This document shows positions 15,701 through 24,062 of a stretch of 39,548 nucleotides of DNA, piece by piece. Position 1 is the first letter of the stretch; each line of letters opens with the position of its first letter. The translations under genes were made by a program, and so were the position numbers. The notes below the pieces were generated by a model. That model saw nothing but the letters and a program-made list of their open reading frames with translations, had not been told where the DNA came from and did not search any database. The DNA is taken from positions 1 through 39,548 of the forward strand of contig JAOTTS010000020.1 in assembly GCA_029864335.1 (NCBI GenBank), read 5' to 3'. Source of the stretch: Candidatus Nitrosopumilus sp. GTDB taxonomy: Archaea > Thermoproteota > Nitrososphaeria > Nitrososphaerales > Nitrosopumilaceae.

Positions 15701-16958
15701 ATAACAATGCTCCAACACCTATTGCAAAAAACACTACTAGTGGCACGAATCTATATGGTTGATTTGTTTGATTAGTAAATCCCGTCAATATTGGGGCTAT
15801 CAATAGTATTCCTGCAATTAACACCATAATTGATTCACCATTTCTTATTCCACTTTTTGATATCAGGAATAATCCAACAATTAATGGAATCATAAAAAGT
15901 ATTACAAGTCCATCAAATCTAAGTTGATATGAAAAAGATGTAAAACCCATCCAAAATTCATTAGGCTCAAATACTTCTTGTGTCTCCTGAATCGGGGAAT
16001 CTGTTCCGATTGCTATTCCACCAATTACTATTATTATGCTAGTAATTCCAGCAGTTATTGCCTTTTGTTTTTTGGATATGTTGCTTCTAAGAATAAAGTA
16101 TATTGACATTGGTAAAAATAATATGGTAAGTGCTTTTGAGGGAATTGAAAGAAGATAAGATACAGGCGATAGAGGCCAAAACTTGTAAACTGTATATAAT
16201 GACACCAAATAAAATAAAACCCAAAAATTTGTGTAAGAAACAGATGTATCATATTTCAGAAACACATTACTTTGCATTAGAATTATCACTGCTATGATTC
16301 CTGCAAATCTTTTCTGAGCAATTCTCTTTGTAATAAAATAAGTTGTAATCAATAATGCAATGCTTGCAAGTAATGGTATTACTTTATAATTCCCAAAAAT
16401 TACCATTGATGATGTTAGGAAAAAATACTTTACATGTGGCTCAAATGATGTTATAACTTGTTCTGGAGACCAAGACTCAAGACGATTTTTAACTCCTTTG
16501 TAGTCTTCTAGTTCTTCCTCATATGCTAATTCTCCTGCACTTGCAGCTGTGTATATTATCAATAATGCTAGTAATGTAATTAATGCAACCTTCTTGGATA
16601 TTTCAAATAAAAAAAATCTTCTGAATACAGATAATATTGATTGAGGTAATTTTTGTTTAAAGTATAAGCCTACAAGAAAAAATATGACTATATTTATCAA
16701 AATTACTCCTCCTGACCATGTACCAAATTCAAAAGGATTTGGAATTAGTGGTTGTATTCCTGGAATTTTAATTGTGCCTAAAGCAAGAATTCCGGGAAAA
16801 ATAACAGGAACAAAACTAATTAAAACAACTGATATTGAAAAAATAAACGCTATCCAACTGATGTATTCTTTTGGTAAATTTCTAATTTGATTTTCGTTAA
16901 TATCTTCATCCTTAATTACTCTCTCACGTTTATTTTTGCTTTTTTTTACCAATTCCAT
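15681..16958 (-). CDS. Polytopic membrane protein, GT-C glycosyltransferase-like
   Basis: 425 residues with about 10 hydrophobic segments after a basic, charged cytoplasmic N-terminus (about 1-33). The first outer loop is followed by AYEEELEDY (about 149-157), an acidic cluster in the place where GT-C enzymes keep their catalytic acid, then EPHVKYFFLTSSMVIFGNYKVIPLLAS, reminiscent of the conserved loop and helix of GT39/ArnT-like enzymes. The C-terminal helices are typical of polyprenyl-phosphate-sugar-dependent transferases. The family is a judgement by eye; it could be another polytopic protein. A TTTAAA element about 24 nt upstream (16979-16984) suggests a leaderless ATG. It faces the glycan cluster head-to-head across 146 bases. 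Confidence 0.6.
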   Translation of the reverse strand: MELVKKSKNKRERVIKDEDINENQIRNLPKEYISWIAFIFSISVVLISFVPVIFPGILALGTIKIPGIQPLIPNPFEFGTWSGGVILINIVIFFLVGLYFKQKLPQSILSVFRRFFLFEISKKVALITLLALLIIYTAASAGELAYEEELEDYKGVKNRLESWSPEQVITSFEPHVKYFFLTSSMVIFGNYKVIPLLASIALLITTYFITKRIAQKRFAGIIAVIILMQSNVFLKYDTSVSYTNFWVLFYLVSLYTVYKFWPLSPVSYLLSIPSKALTILFLPMSIYFILRSNISKKQKAITAGITSIIIVIGGIAIGTDSPIQETQEVFEPNEFWMGFTSFSYQLRFDGLVILFMIPLIVGLFLISKSGIRNGESIMVLIAGILLIAPILTGFTNQTNQPYRFVPLVVFFAIGVGALLSKKQVG

Positions 16959-17076
16959 ATGGATTTAACATTTACTTCTTTAAATCCGCTGTGGAATAGA
17001 TCATATATTCAATTTCACAATTAATAATATACTTGAAGACTAGTAAAAAATTTACTGTCAATAAATTAGTTCAATC

Positions 17077-17082
17077 ATATAT
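17077..17082 (+). promoter_or_regulatory. TATA box for the sugar-phosphate isomerase gene
   Basis: ATATAT within CATATATGG is centred 25 nt before ATG 17105, the canonical box A distance for a leaderless mRNA. Confidence 0.55.
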
Positions 17083-17104
17083 GGTAAAAATTAAAATTTA
17101 GTAA

Positions 17105-18112
17105 ATGGAGAATTGGGAAATAAAAAAATTTGATTCTAATAAAATATGTCAAGTCTATGACAAATGGCCACAACTTGCCAAGGAATCTTATGAATCTGAT
17201 ACAGAAACTATTGATTTTGAGAACATAAACCATATTGTTTTTTCTGGAATGGGCGGTTCTGGGGCTATAGGTGATTTATTTTCTGCAATACTTTCAAAGA
17301 CAGATGTTCATGTAAGTGTTGTAAAAGGATATCTACTCCCAAAAACTATTGATTCCAACACACTTGTTGTAACAACAAGTGTTTCTGGTAACACTGTAGA
17401 AACTCTAACTATTTTGGAATCTATACAGAAATTAAACTGTAAAAAAATTGCGTTTTCCTCTGGTGGTAAAATGGAATCTTTTTGTTTAAAAAATAAAATT
17501 CAATTTAGAAAGATCCCAATCATTCATTCTCCCAGAGCATCATTTGTAAGTTATGTCTATTCAATTCTGAAAGTTCTTAATTCAGTAATTCCAATTAAAA
17601 AGCAAGATATTGTAGAGTCCCTCAATCAATTAGAAGAAACTGCAAAACAAATCTCGTCTAATCATCTCACAGAAACAAATCCTTCATTGAATTTAGCAAA
17701 TTGGATTTCTGGAATTCCTTTAATTTATTATCCTTGGGGATTGCAAGCAGCTGCAATTCGATTTAAGAATTCACTCCAAGAAAATGCTAAAACCCATGCA
17801 ATGGTAGAAGATGTTATTGAGGCTTGTCACAATGGAATAGTTTCTTGGGAAAAATCTACCAATATACAACCAATTTTACTTCAAGGACAAGATGATTATA
17901 TCAAAACTAAAGAGAGGTGGTTAATTCTTAAGAAATATTTTAAAACGAATAATATTGAATATCACGAAATAATGTCTTCAAATGGAAATATTCTTACAAA
18001 ACTCTTAAATTTAATTTACCTTCTGGATTATTCATCAATTTATAGGGCTATATTATTAAAAACAGATCCTTCCCCTACTAATTCAATAGATTTTATAAAA
18101 AAACATATCTAG
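17105..18112 (+). CDS. Bifunctional phosphoglucose/phosphomannose isomerase
   Basis: 335 residues, SIS-fold PGI/PMI family of archaea, interconverting glucose-6-P or mannose-6-P with fructose-6-P. Motifs: VFSGMGGSGAIGDLF (about 45-59), TTSVSGNTVETL (about 94-105), IPIIHSPRASFVSY and the C-terminal pair: Glu about 226 in LQENAK and His about 242 in CHNG, 16 residues apart, as for the catalytic Glu/His of the characterised Pyrobaculum enzyme. The usual HNE after the asparagine reads CHNG here, a divergence. It stands at the head of the glycan locus and may feed hexose phosphates into nucleotide-sugar synthesis as well as central metabolism. Confidence 0.88.
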   Translation: MENWEIKKFDSNKICQVYDKWPQLAKESYESDTETIDFENINHIVFSGMGGSGAIGDLFSAILSKTDVHVSVVKGYLLPKTIDSNTLVVTTSVSGNTVETLTILESIQKLNCKKIAFSSGGKMESFCLKNKIQFRKIPIIHSPRASFVSYVYSILKVLNSVIPIKKQDIVESLNQLEETAKQISSNHLTETNPSLNLANWISGIPLIYYPWGLQAAAIRFKNSLQENAKTHAMVEDVIEACHNGIVSWEKSTNIQPILLQGQDDYIKTKERWLILKKYFKTNNIEYHEIMSSNGNILTKLLNLIYLLDYSSIYRAILLKTDPSPTNSIDFIKKHI

Positions 18113-18132
18113 TAAGGTGGTTATAATAGCAA

Positions 18133-18140
18133 AAATATAA
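18133..18140 (+). promoter_or_regulatory. TATA-like box for the GT2 gene at 18168
   Basis: AAATATAA is centred about 31 nt before the TTG start at 18168. It supports the unusual start codon and a very short leader. Position-based inference. Confidence 0.35.
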
Positions 18141-18167
18141 TTCAACAAAACTTCTGAATTATTTGTA

Positions 18168-19058
18168 TTGCATTTATCAAATGATAAAGTCTCTGTTATA
18201 ATGCCAGTTTATAATTCTGAAATTTTTTTAAAAGATTCAATCAATTCTGTATTACATCAAACATATCAAAATCTTGAGATTATTGCAATTGATGATGGCT
18301 CAACTGATAATTCTTTAAAAATATTGCAAAAATATTCTGATAAGATAACTGTTATTCATCAAGAAAACAAAGGATTAGCTGATGCGCTAAATGTTGGAAT
18401 AAAAAATATGAATGGAAAATGGTTCAAATGGTTCTCTCCTGATGATGTTCTTTACAGTGATGCAATTGAAATTCTTGTTAATGAAGCAAAGAAATTACCT
18501 GAAAACACCATTGTTTACTCTAATTGGGAATTAATTGATGATATTGGTAAAAAAATTAGAGATTTTTTTGAATCAAACTATAATGAACTAAACACATTTG
18601 AATACAATGTACGACTACTTGATGGTCAACAAATTAATGTTAACACAACATTAATTCCTACATCTTTGTTTAAGAAAGGATGTTTAATTCAAAATTTAGA
18701 AGATCCAATTGCCATTGACTATGATTTTTTTCTTCGAGCTGGTATGTTATATAATACAAAATTTTACCTCATTTCGAAATCTCTTGTACAATATAGAATT
18801 CATTCTCTTCAATCATCTCATAAAAATATTGTAAAAACACTTTCTTATCTTCCTAAAATTCGAAATAATGTCATGTCTAAACTTGAAGATACTGATCAAG
18901 GACAATATTTACAACATTTATCCGTATACAAAAAAAATAAACCCTTTTCAAAAAAAACACTAGAATTTGGTTTAAAACTAACAAAAAATCTTTTACCTAG
19001 TGAAATAACGGATAAATTGCTAGTTTTTTATGTAAATCATATTCGAAGTAATAGATAA
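18168..19058 (+). CDS. Family 2 glycosyltransferase
   Basis: 296 residues, TTG start. GT-A fold: VSVIMPVYNSEIFLKDSINS (about 9-28), IAIDDGSTDNS (about 39-49) for UDP/dTDP binding, LADALNVGIKNMNGKW and the metal-binding FSPDDVL (about 89-95). The acceptor region includes AIDYDFFLRAG (about 184-194), resembling the ED-type catalytic motif. No membrane segment; cytoplasmic, likely transferring a hexose or deoxyhexose to a growing lipid-linked glycan. Substrate cannot be read from the sequence. Followed after 42 bases by another GT2 gene on the same strand. Confidence 0.9.
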   Translation: MHLSNDKVSVIMPVYNSEIFLKDSINSVLHQTYQNLEIIAIDDGSTDNSLKILQKYSDKITVIHQENKGLADALNVGIKNMNGKWFKWFSPDDVLYSDAIEILVNEAKKLPENTIVYSNWELIDDIGKKIRDFFESNYNELNTFEYNVRLLDGQQINVNTTLIPTSLFKKGCLIQNLEDPIAIDYDFFLRAGMLYNTKFYLISKSLVQYRIHSLQSSHKNIVKTLSYLPKIRNNVMSKLEDTDQGQYLQHLSVYKKNKPFSKKTLEFGLKLTKNLLPSEITDKLLVFYVNHIRSNR

Positions 19059-19100
19059 AGACTCATAAAACAATTTTTACTTCTACTCAGTAAAATAGTT

Positions 19101-20099
19101 ATGAATAAAAATACTCCCTTTGTGTCAATTATTATAGTTAATTACAATGGAAAAAAATTTCTAGAAGATTGTTTTCATACATTACAAAAAATTACATATT
19201 CAAATTTTGAAATTATTTTAATTGATAATAACTCTACAGATAACAGTATAGAATTTATAAAAAATAGATATCCTTCAACAATTATAATTAAACTTGAGAA
19301 GAATTATGGATTTGCTTATCCAAATAATGTCGGTGCAAAAAATGCAAAAGGTGATTTTTTATTATTTCTTAATAATGATACCAAAGTTCATCCAGATTTT
19401 ATCTCTGAAATGGTTAATGTTTTAAAAAAAGATCCTAAAATTGCTATTAGTCAAAGCATGTTGCTAAAACCTAATGGCGATGTAGATTCAAGTGGTGATT
19501 TTATTGATCTCATTGGTCGTGGTTATAGTTCTAAAGAAAAAATAAATGATATTCGTGAAATTTTAAGTGCAAGAGGTGCCGCTATGATGATCAGAAAAGA
19601 AATTTTTGACAAATTAAAGGGATTTGATGAAAAATTCTTTGTATCTTTTGAAGATGTTGATTTGGGATGGAGAGCATGGATATTTGGATATAAAGTTGTA
19701 GTAATTCCTAATTCTATTGTTTATCATATAGGAGGTCAAACTATAAAGAAAATGGGAACCGAGTTGTCTTTTCACGGATTTAAAAATCTTTTAGCTATGA
19801 AGGTAACAAATTTTGAACCAAAATTTGCGATAAAAAACATTTTCTTATTTTTTGTATTAGAAGGAATAACAATGTTGAAAGTTATGTTTGATTATAAATT
19901 TAAAGGCACAACTAATATGTTGACTTATGAAAAAACTCCTTTATCTAAACCTAGTCTTAGATCAATTTTAAAGGGCATAATCTGGATTTTTAGTAATCAT
20001 AGATATCTCATACACAAACAAAAATGGATAAATTCTCATAGAATATTTGGTACAACTGATTTACAGAAAAAAAACGTGATAAGAAATCCAATTTCTTAA
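19101..20099 (+). CDS. Family 2 glycosyltransferase, rhamnosyltransferase-like
   Basis: 332 residues. VSIIIVNYNGKKFLEDCF (about 8-25), LIDNNSTDNS (about 40-49), LEKNYGFAYPNNVGAKNAKG and FLNNDTKVHPDF (about 91-102) are the pattern of the GT2 branch that includes WbbL-type rhamnosyltransferases. FFVSFEDVDLGWRAWIFGYKV (about 173-193) holds the catalytic ED motif. A hydrophobic stretch at about 244-260 may peripherally bind the membrane. With a dTDP-rhamnose gene set 9 kb downstream, rhamnose transfer is plausible but not proven. Confidence 0.9.
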   Translation: MNKNTPFVSIIIVNYNGKKFLEDCFHTLQKITYSNFEIILIDNNSTDNSIEFIKNRYPSTIIIKLEKNYGFAYPNNVGAKNAKGDFLLFLNNDTKVHPDFISEMVNVLKKDPKIAISQSMLLKPNGDVDSSGDFIDLIGRGYSSKEKINDIREILSARGAAMMIRKEIFDKLKGFDEKFFVSFEDVDLGWRAWIFGYKVVVIPNSIVYHIGGQTIKKMGTELSFHGFKNLLAMKVTNFEPKFAIKNIFLFFVLEGITMLKVMFDYKFKGTTNMLTYEKTPLSKPSLRSILKGIIWIFSNHRYLIHKQKWINSHRIFGTTDLQKKNVIRNPIS

Positions 20100-20138
20100 A
20101 ATTAAGAATTAAATTATGAATATAGACAAAATTCAAAT

Positions 20139-21491
20139 TCATAAGGGAAACATTTCAATTTTTGAGAACAGCAATCCGATTTTTCTAGTATCCCTTAGTA
20201 AAATATTGCTAATTAGTGGACTTTTGGTTCTATTTACTCTAAAAGTGAGACACGTAAATTTTCCTTGAGAAATAAATGATTTTGATATGGTAGCTTCTAA
20301 ACATGTTTTTCCTCCTACCCACATTCTTTTTTGAGATTTTAGTTTTAACTCAATATTGTGATTATTTACATAAAGTTCTAGGCTTTTTAGCACATCTGAT
20401 GCGATTTGATTAAGAATTGTTATCTTTATCTTTAGATCTACCTCATTACTTAACGGAAAATAAATTTCAGATTTTGTTTCAGGTCCACTCCACCTGCAAA
20501 CATTCTCATTGATTTGTTCTCTAGAGTGCCAACCTAAACCTATCATTTGTTTTTCAAACGAATATGATATGTTTTTTGAATACTTTGTTTTTTCTCTTTT
20601 TTTTTCTAAATAATATTTTTCTAACATTTCGTAAATGGCATCATTAAAATCGATTTCATCATGTTTAGGTTCGTAATATTGATCTTTTAGGGCTTTAATC
20701 ATCTCTGAATATCTTGATTCAAAAATTGGTTCTGCAAATTCATACAATTCTTGATCTTCTTTTGTGTATTTCTGAATCAAATCTTCTGTTTCTGATGAAA
20801 GATTTTCTTCTGATTTGTTAGGGTTAATGTTCAATTTTGGTACTGTGCGCACAGGATACCAAGCAAAAGTATAGTATAGAAGCTGAAGAGTTTCTTCAAA
20901 TTTTTCTGTAAGACCAAAAAAAGTAAGATTTTTCAATCTATCTTTTGCTATTTCCAAAAGTTCACCTTGAGAATTTGAATTCAGTTTAGGACGTAGTGTT
21001 TTCATAACTTCATGATTATCTTCTCTGAGGGAATTAGTCCTTCTGGGAACATCAATGTCTAATGTTAGGTGTCTGATATGATGGTTTCTAAAATTGAGAA
21101 TTAACTTTGGATCTTTTAAAACATCTGTAATGTTTTTATGATTTTTTTTTATCAAGCTGTATTTATCACCTTTTTTAAATGCACGTAATTGGTGATTAAA
21201 CAAGGAAATTATCTGCTCTCTTGGATTTCTCAACATTGTTAAAATTATTGGTTTCTTTGTTAGTAGTTTAGTAATCCAATATCCAAAATGTCCTCTAATT
21301 AATTTATAATCTGATAGATTGCTTGGAAAGTTTTTGAATAGTTCTGGATATATTGTTTCACGATAGATACAATTATAATTAAATTGGTTTTCAAGAATAT
21401 TGACAAGAGAAGTCCCAGCAGTTTTTGGAATATGTAGAAAATATACAAGATCTTCTTCATCTAACATTTCTAGTTTATTGATTTTTTGCAC
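20139..21491 (-). CDS. Sulfotransferase with C-terminal beta-rich domain
   Basis: 450 residues, GTG start. PAPS-dependent sulfotransferase fold: FLHIPKTAGTSLV (5' phosphosulfate loop, about residues 18-30), IRGHFGYW (about 65-72) and TMLRNPREQIISLFNH (3' phosphate site, about 85-100), as in the HIPKTAGT group that sulfates carbohydrates. Residues about 310-450 are a second domain beginning IGLGWHSREQINENVCRWSG and ending DTRKIGLLFSKIEMF, a beta-sandwich-like module I associate with glycan-assembly enzymes. No signal peptide, so it acts in the cytoplasm before export. Transcribed alone, divergent from another sulfotransferase-like gene 193 bases away. Confidence 0.82.
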   Translation of the reverse strand: MQKINKLEMLDEEDLVYFLHIPKTAGTSLVNILENQFNYNCIYRETIYPELFKNFPSNLSDYKLIRGHFGYWITKLLTKKPIILTMLRNPREQIISLFNHQLRAFKKGDKYSLIKKNHKNITDVLKDPKLILNFRNHHIRHLTLDIDVPRRTNSLREDNHEVMKTLRPKLNSNSQGELLEIAKDRLKNLTFFGLTEKFEETLQLLYYTFAWYPVRTVPKLNINPNKSEENLSSETEDLIQKYTKEDQELYEFAEPIFESRYSEMIKALKDQYYEPKHDEIDFNDAIYEMLEKYYLEKKREKTKYSKNISYSFEKQMIGLGWHSREQINENVCRWSGPETKSEIYFPLSNEVDLKIKITILNQIASDVLKSLELYVNNHNIELKLKSQKRMWVGGKTCLEATISKSFISQGKFTCLTFRVNRTKSPLISNILLRDTRKIGLLFSKIEMFPL

Positions 21492-21684
21492 CTTGTCTCT
21501 TTCATTTTAGATTATTTATTTTAAAACTTCTATTCTAAAATTCTAAGCATGTATTATGCTGTCTTTTTGTGATTCAAACACTATTTTAAAGTGTATTGTC
21601 TAATATGATATAAAATTAGAAATTATCCAAAACTGTCTACACAAAATATTTAATTTTCCTAGTTTCCTCTAAAAACTATTCAAG

Positions 21685-22689
21685 ATGTATGATCAAAATC
21701 AAAATAATTGCAATACTCACGAGCAAGTTTTCTTTTTGATTACTGGTATGCATAGAAGTGGAACGTCATTTATTGCAAGAGCATTTAATTTAGCTGGAGT
21801 CTATCTGGGTGAATACAAAGACCTGATTTCAGATGAGTGGCGGCATACAAATGAAAATTTACGAGGACATTGGGAAAATAGAGAATTACTTGAATTGACA
21901 GAACAAACACTTTTGGAATCAGATGGAACTTGGCACAACATCCCAGAAAAATTAGACGTAAGTGAAAATATTGGAAACCAAATTCAAAAAGTAGTAAATA
22001 AACTACAATTGAATTCATTAATAACCGCAGGATTCAAAGATCCTAGAATTATTTTTTGTATGGAATCTTGGCGTACATACCTACCAAATAAATTATTCAT
22101 AGTTGGTATATTCAGACATCCACTAAAAGTGGCTGAATCTTTAAAAAATCGTAATAATTTTTCATATGAAAAATCAATCAGTTTATGGTATAGATATAAT
22201 ACACAATTACTTGAACTGTTCAAAAAATATGATGGAATATTACTTAACTTTGACTGGCCAAAAGAAAAAATATTATCAGAATTAAAATTATCATTTAAGA
22301 ATTTACATCTATCCGAGTCAATTGATCTAAATCAGTGGTTTACTGAAGACTTACTTCGTAGTAACCAAACTTATGATGCTTCCTATAAAATTGATTCAAA
22401 AACTACTGACTTGTATAAAAAACTACAAGAACGTTCTATGATAAATTCTCAAATACAATTTCCAAATCTAGTAGAAGGAAAAAGTCTTGAAAAAATAATA
22501 GAAAATTATTCAAGAAATTTTCAGAGAAATGAAGAATATTTTAGGTCTTTGAATTCTCAAAAACAAAAGGAAATTGATCAACTTAATGCTGCAATTATTG
22601 AAAAACAAAAGGAAATTATAGAATTAACTAAAGACATATCTGACCTTTCAAGAAGAATATCACAAATAGACACAACTCAAATCTCATAA
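21685..22689 (+). CDS. Sulfotransferase-family protein with C-terminal coiled coil
   Basis: 334 residues. VFFLITGMHRSGTSFIARAF (about 15-34) holds the PAPS 5' loop GMHRSGTS, and VGIFRHPLKVAESLKNR (about 140-156) is the 3' phosphate site; ENLRGHWENREL lies between. From about residue 275 to the end the sequence is a charged heptad-like coiled coil (QKQKEIDQLNAAIIEKQKEI). In many bacteria such coiled coils link sulfotransferase and glycosyltransferase domains in one chain; here the chain stops and two glycosyltransferase genes follow, so the coil may pair with a partner. Substrate unknown. Confidence 0.8.
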   Translation: MYDQNQNNCNTHEQVFFLITGMHRSGTSFIARAFNLAGVYLGEYKDLISDEWRHTNENLRGHWENRELLELTEQTLLESDGTWHNIPEKLDVSENIGNQIQKVVNKLQLNSLITAGFKDPRIIFCMESWRTYLPNKLFIVGIFRHPLKVAESLKNRNNFSYEKSISLWYRYNTQLLELFKKYDGILLNFDWPKEKILSELKLSFKNLHLSESIDLNQWFTEDLLRSNQTYDASYKIDSKTTDLYKKLQERSMINSQIQFPNLVEGKSLEKIIENYSRNFQRNEEYFRSLNSQKQKEIDQLNAAIIEKQKEIIELTKDISDLSRRISQIDTTQIS

Positions 22690-22770
22690 AAATTAAAATC
22701 TTGATTAGCTTAATTTCATATGAGTAAATAATTACTTAACAGATTAATAGCCAGAAACTCTTTTTTCTTC

Positions 22771-24060
22771 ATGCGTGTAGGAATGACTCTTGATTGGCAT
22801 ATGAATGCAACCAGTCTTGTTAATCTAACAAAAAATATGTTTAGAGAGCTAGGCTTGATTAGTATAGAAAAAAAATCATTTGTTATTGCTGGCATTAAAG
22901 TTAACTCTATTGGTATAGGTGATGTTAACCAGCACTATTCACTCATACATATACCTAATATGGGTGGTTATAGATTCCCAAAATTGAATGTCTTACAAAG
23001 CAAAAATTTGCTGCTAAGCCCATCTGGTATTGATGAAGTTATTTTAGGACAAGAAGTATTCAAAAATGAACAAGACTGGAAACATTCTGAACCCATTATC
23101 TTGGAAGAAATTAAAAAATGGAAAAAATATGGAAAACAACTTAAGGCAATTCATGTAGTTACAGAATCTGAAAAACAAGATATGATGAAATTCTTTGAAA
23201 TACCAGAGGAAAAATTCCATATTATACCACACGGCGTTGATCATGATATTTTCAAACCGCCAAAAGATAAGTACAAAATCAGAAAAAGCATTCTTTCATC
23301 TTTATTTCTAAAAGACTTTCCATTCTTCATTCATGTAAGTGAGTCTAATTGGAGTAGAAAAAATCTTATCAATATTTTAAAAGCATATGAAAAAGCAAAA
23401 TATACTGGTTTAAAACATAACTTAATCATAGTTGGCAAAAATGATCCTATTATTTACGACATGGCAAAACATATTCCAGGAGTTATAGTTTTAGGATTTG
23501 TCTCAGAGCAGAACTTAGTTGATCTCTTAGGTACAGCAGATGCAATAATTTTGCCATCTAAGCATGAGGGTTTTGGGTTACCATTGCTTGAAGCAATGTC
23601 ATGTGGCACTCCCTCAATTACATCAAATGTGTTTAGTCCACCACTGGTAGTTCAAGAAAGTGGAATCCTAGTAGATCCATATAACGTAGATCGAATTGCC
23701 GAAAAAATGATACTTTTGGGTAAAGATGAAAACCTTAGAAATTATCTGGCGAAAAAGGCCCATCAATTATCATTAAATTATTCTTGGAAAAAAACCGCTG
23801 CAAAATTATATGATCTTTACTGTGAAGTTACTGACAATATTTACTCTGATTTTGAAAAAGAGTTGGATATTTGTGCATATCGAACTATTACCACAATATG
23901 CGAAATTAATCCTGATTTGAAAGCTAAAACTACAAATGATCTCCTAAAATTTGACTATTCTAAAATAATAAACTGGTGTCTTGAATCAGGACTGCAAGAT
24001 CCTAGAGTCAAAGACTTTCTTATTCCATACAAAGGCTGGCTAGAAAATAACAGTAAATAA
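22771..24060 (+). CDS. Family 4-type (GT-B) glycosyltransferase
   Basis: 429 residues. GT-B fold: N-terminal half starting RVGMTLDWHMNATSL; the hinge HIIPHGVDHDIFKPP (about 150-165); FFIHVSESNWSRKNLINILKAY for the nucleotide half; and KHEGFGLPLLEAMSCGTPSI (about 270-289), the E-x7-E motif of retaining GT4 enzymes, followed by ESGILVDPYNVDRIAEKM. Residues about 355-429 form an additional helical tail of unknown role. Located between the coiled-coil sulfotransferase and a double GT2 gene, with two bases between its stop and the next ATG, so at least the last pair is co-transcribed. Confidence 0.9.
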   Translation: MRVGMTLDWHMNATSLVNLTKNMFRELGLISIEKKSFVIAGIKVNSIGIGDVNQHYSLIHIPNMGGYRFPKLNVLQSKNLLLSPSGIDEVILGQEVFKNEQDWKHSEPIILEEIKKWKKYGKQLKAIHVVTESEKQDMMKFFEIPEEKFHIIPHGVDHDIFKPPKDKYKIRKSILSSLFLKDFPFFIHVSESNWSRKNLINILKAYEKAKYTGLKHNLIIVGKNDPIIYDMAKHIPGVIVLGFVSEQNLVDLLGTADAIILPSKHEGFGLPLLEAMSCGTPSITSNVFSPPLVVQESGILVDPYNVDRIAEKMILLGKDENLRNYLAKKAHQLSLNYSWKKTAAKLYDLYCEVTDNIYSDFEKELDICAYRTITTICEINPDLKAKTTNDLLKFDYSKIINWCLESGLQDPRVKDFLIPYKGWLENNSK

Positions 24061-24062
24061 AA

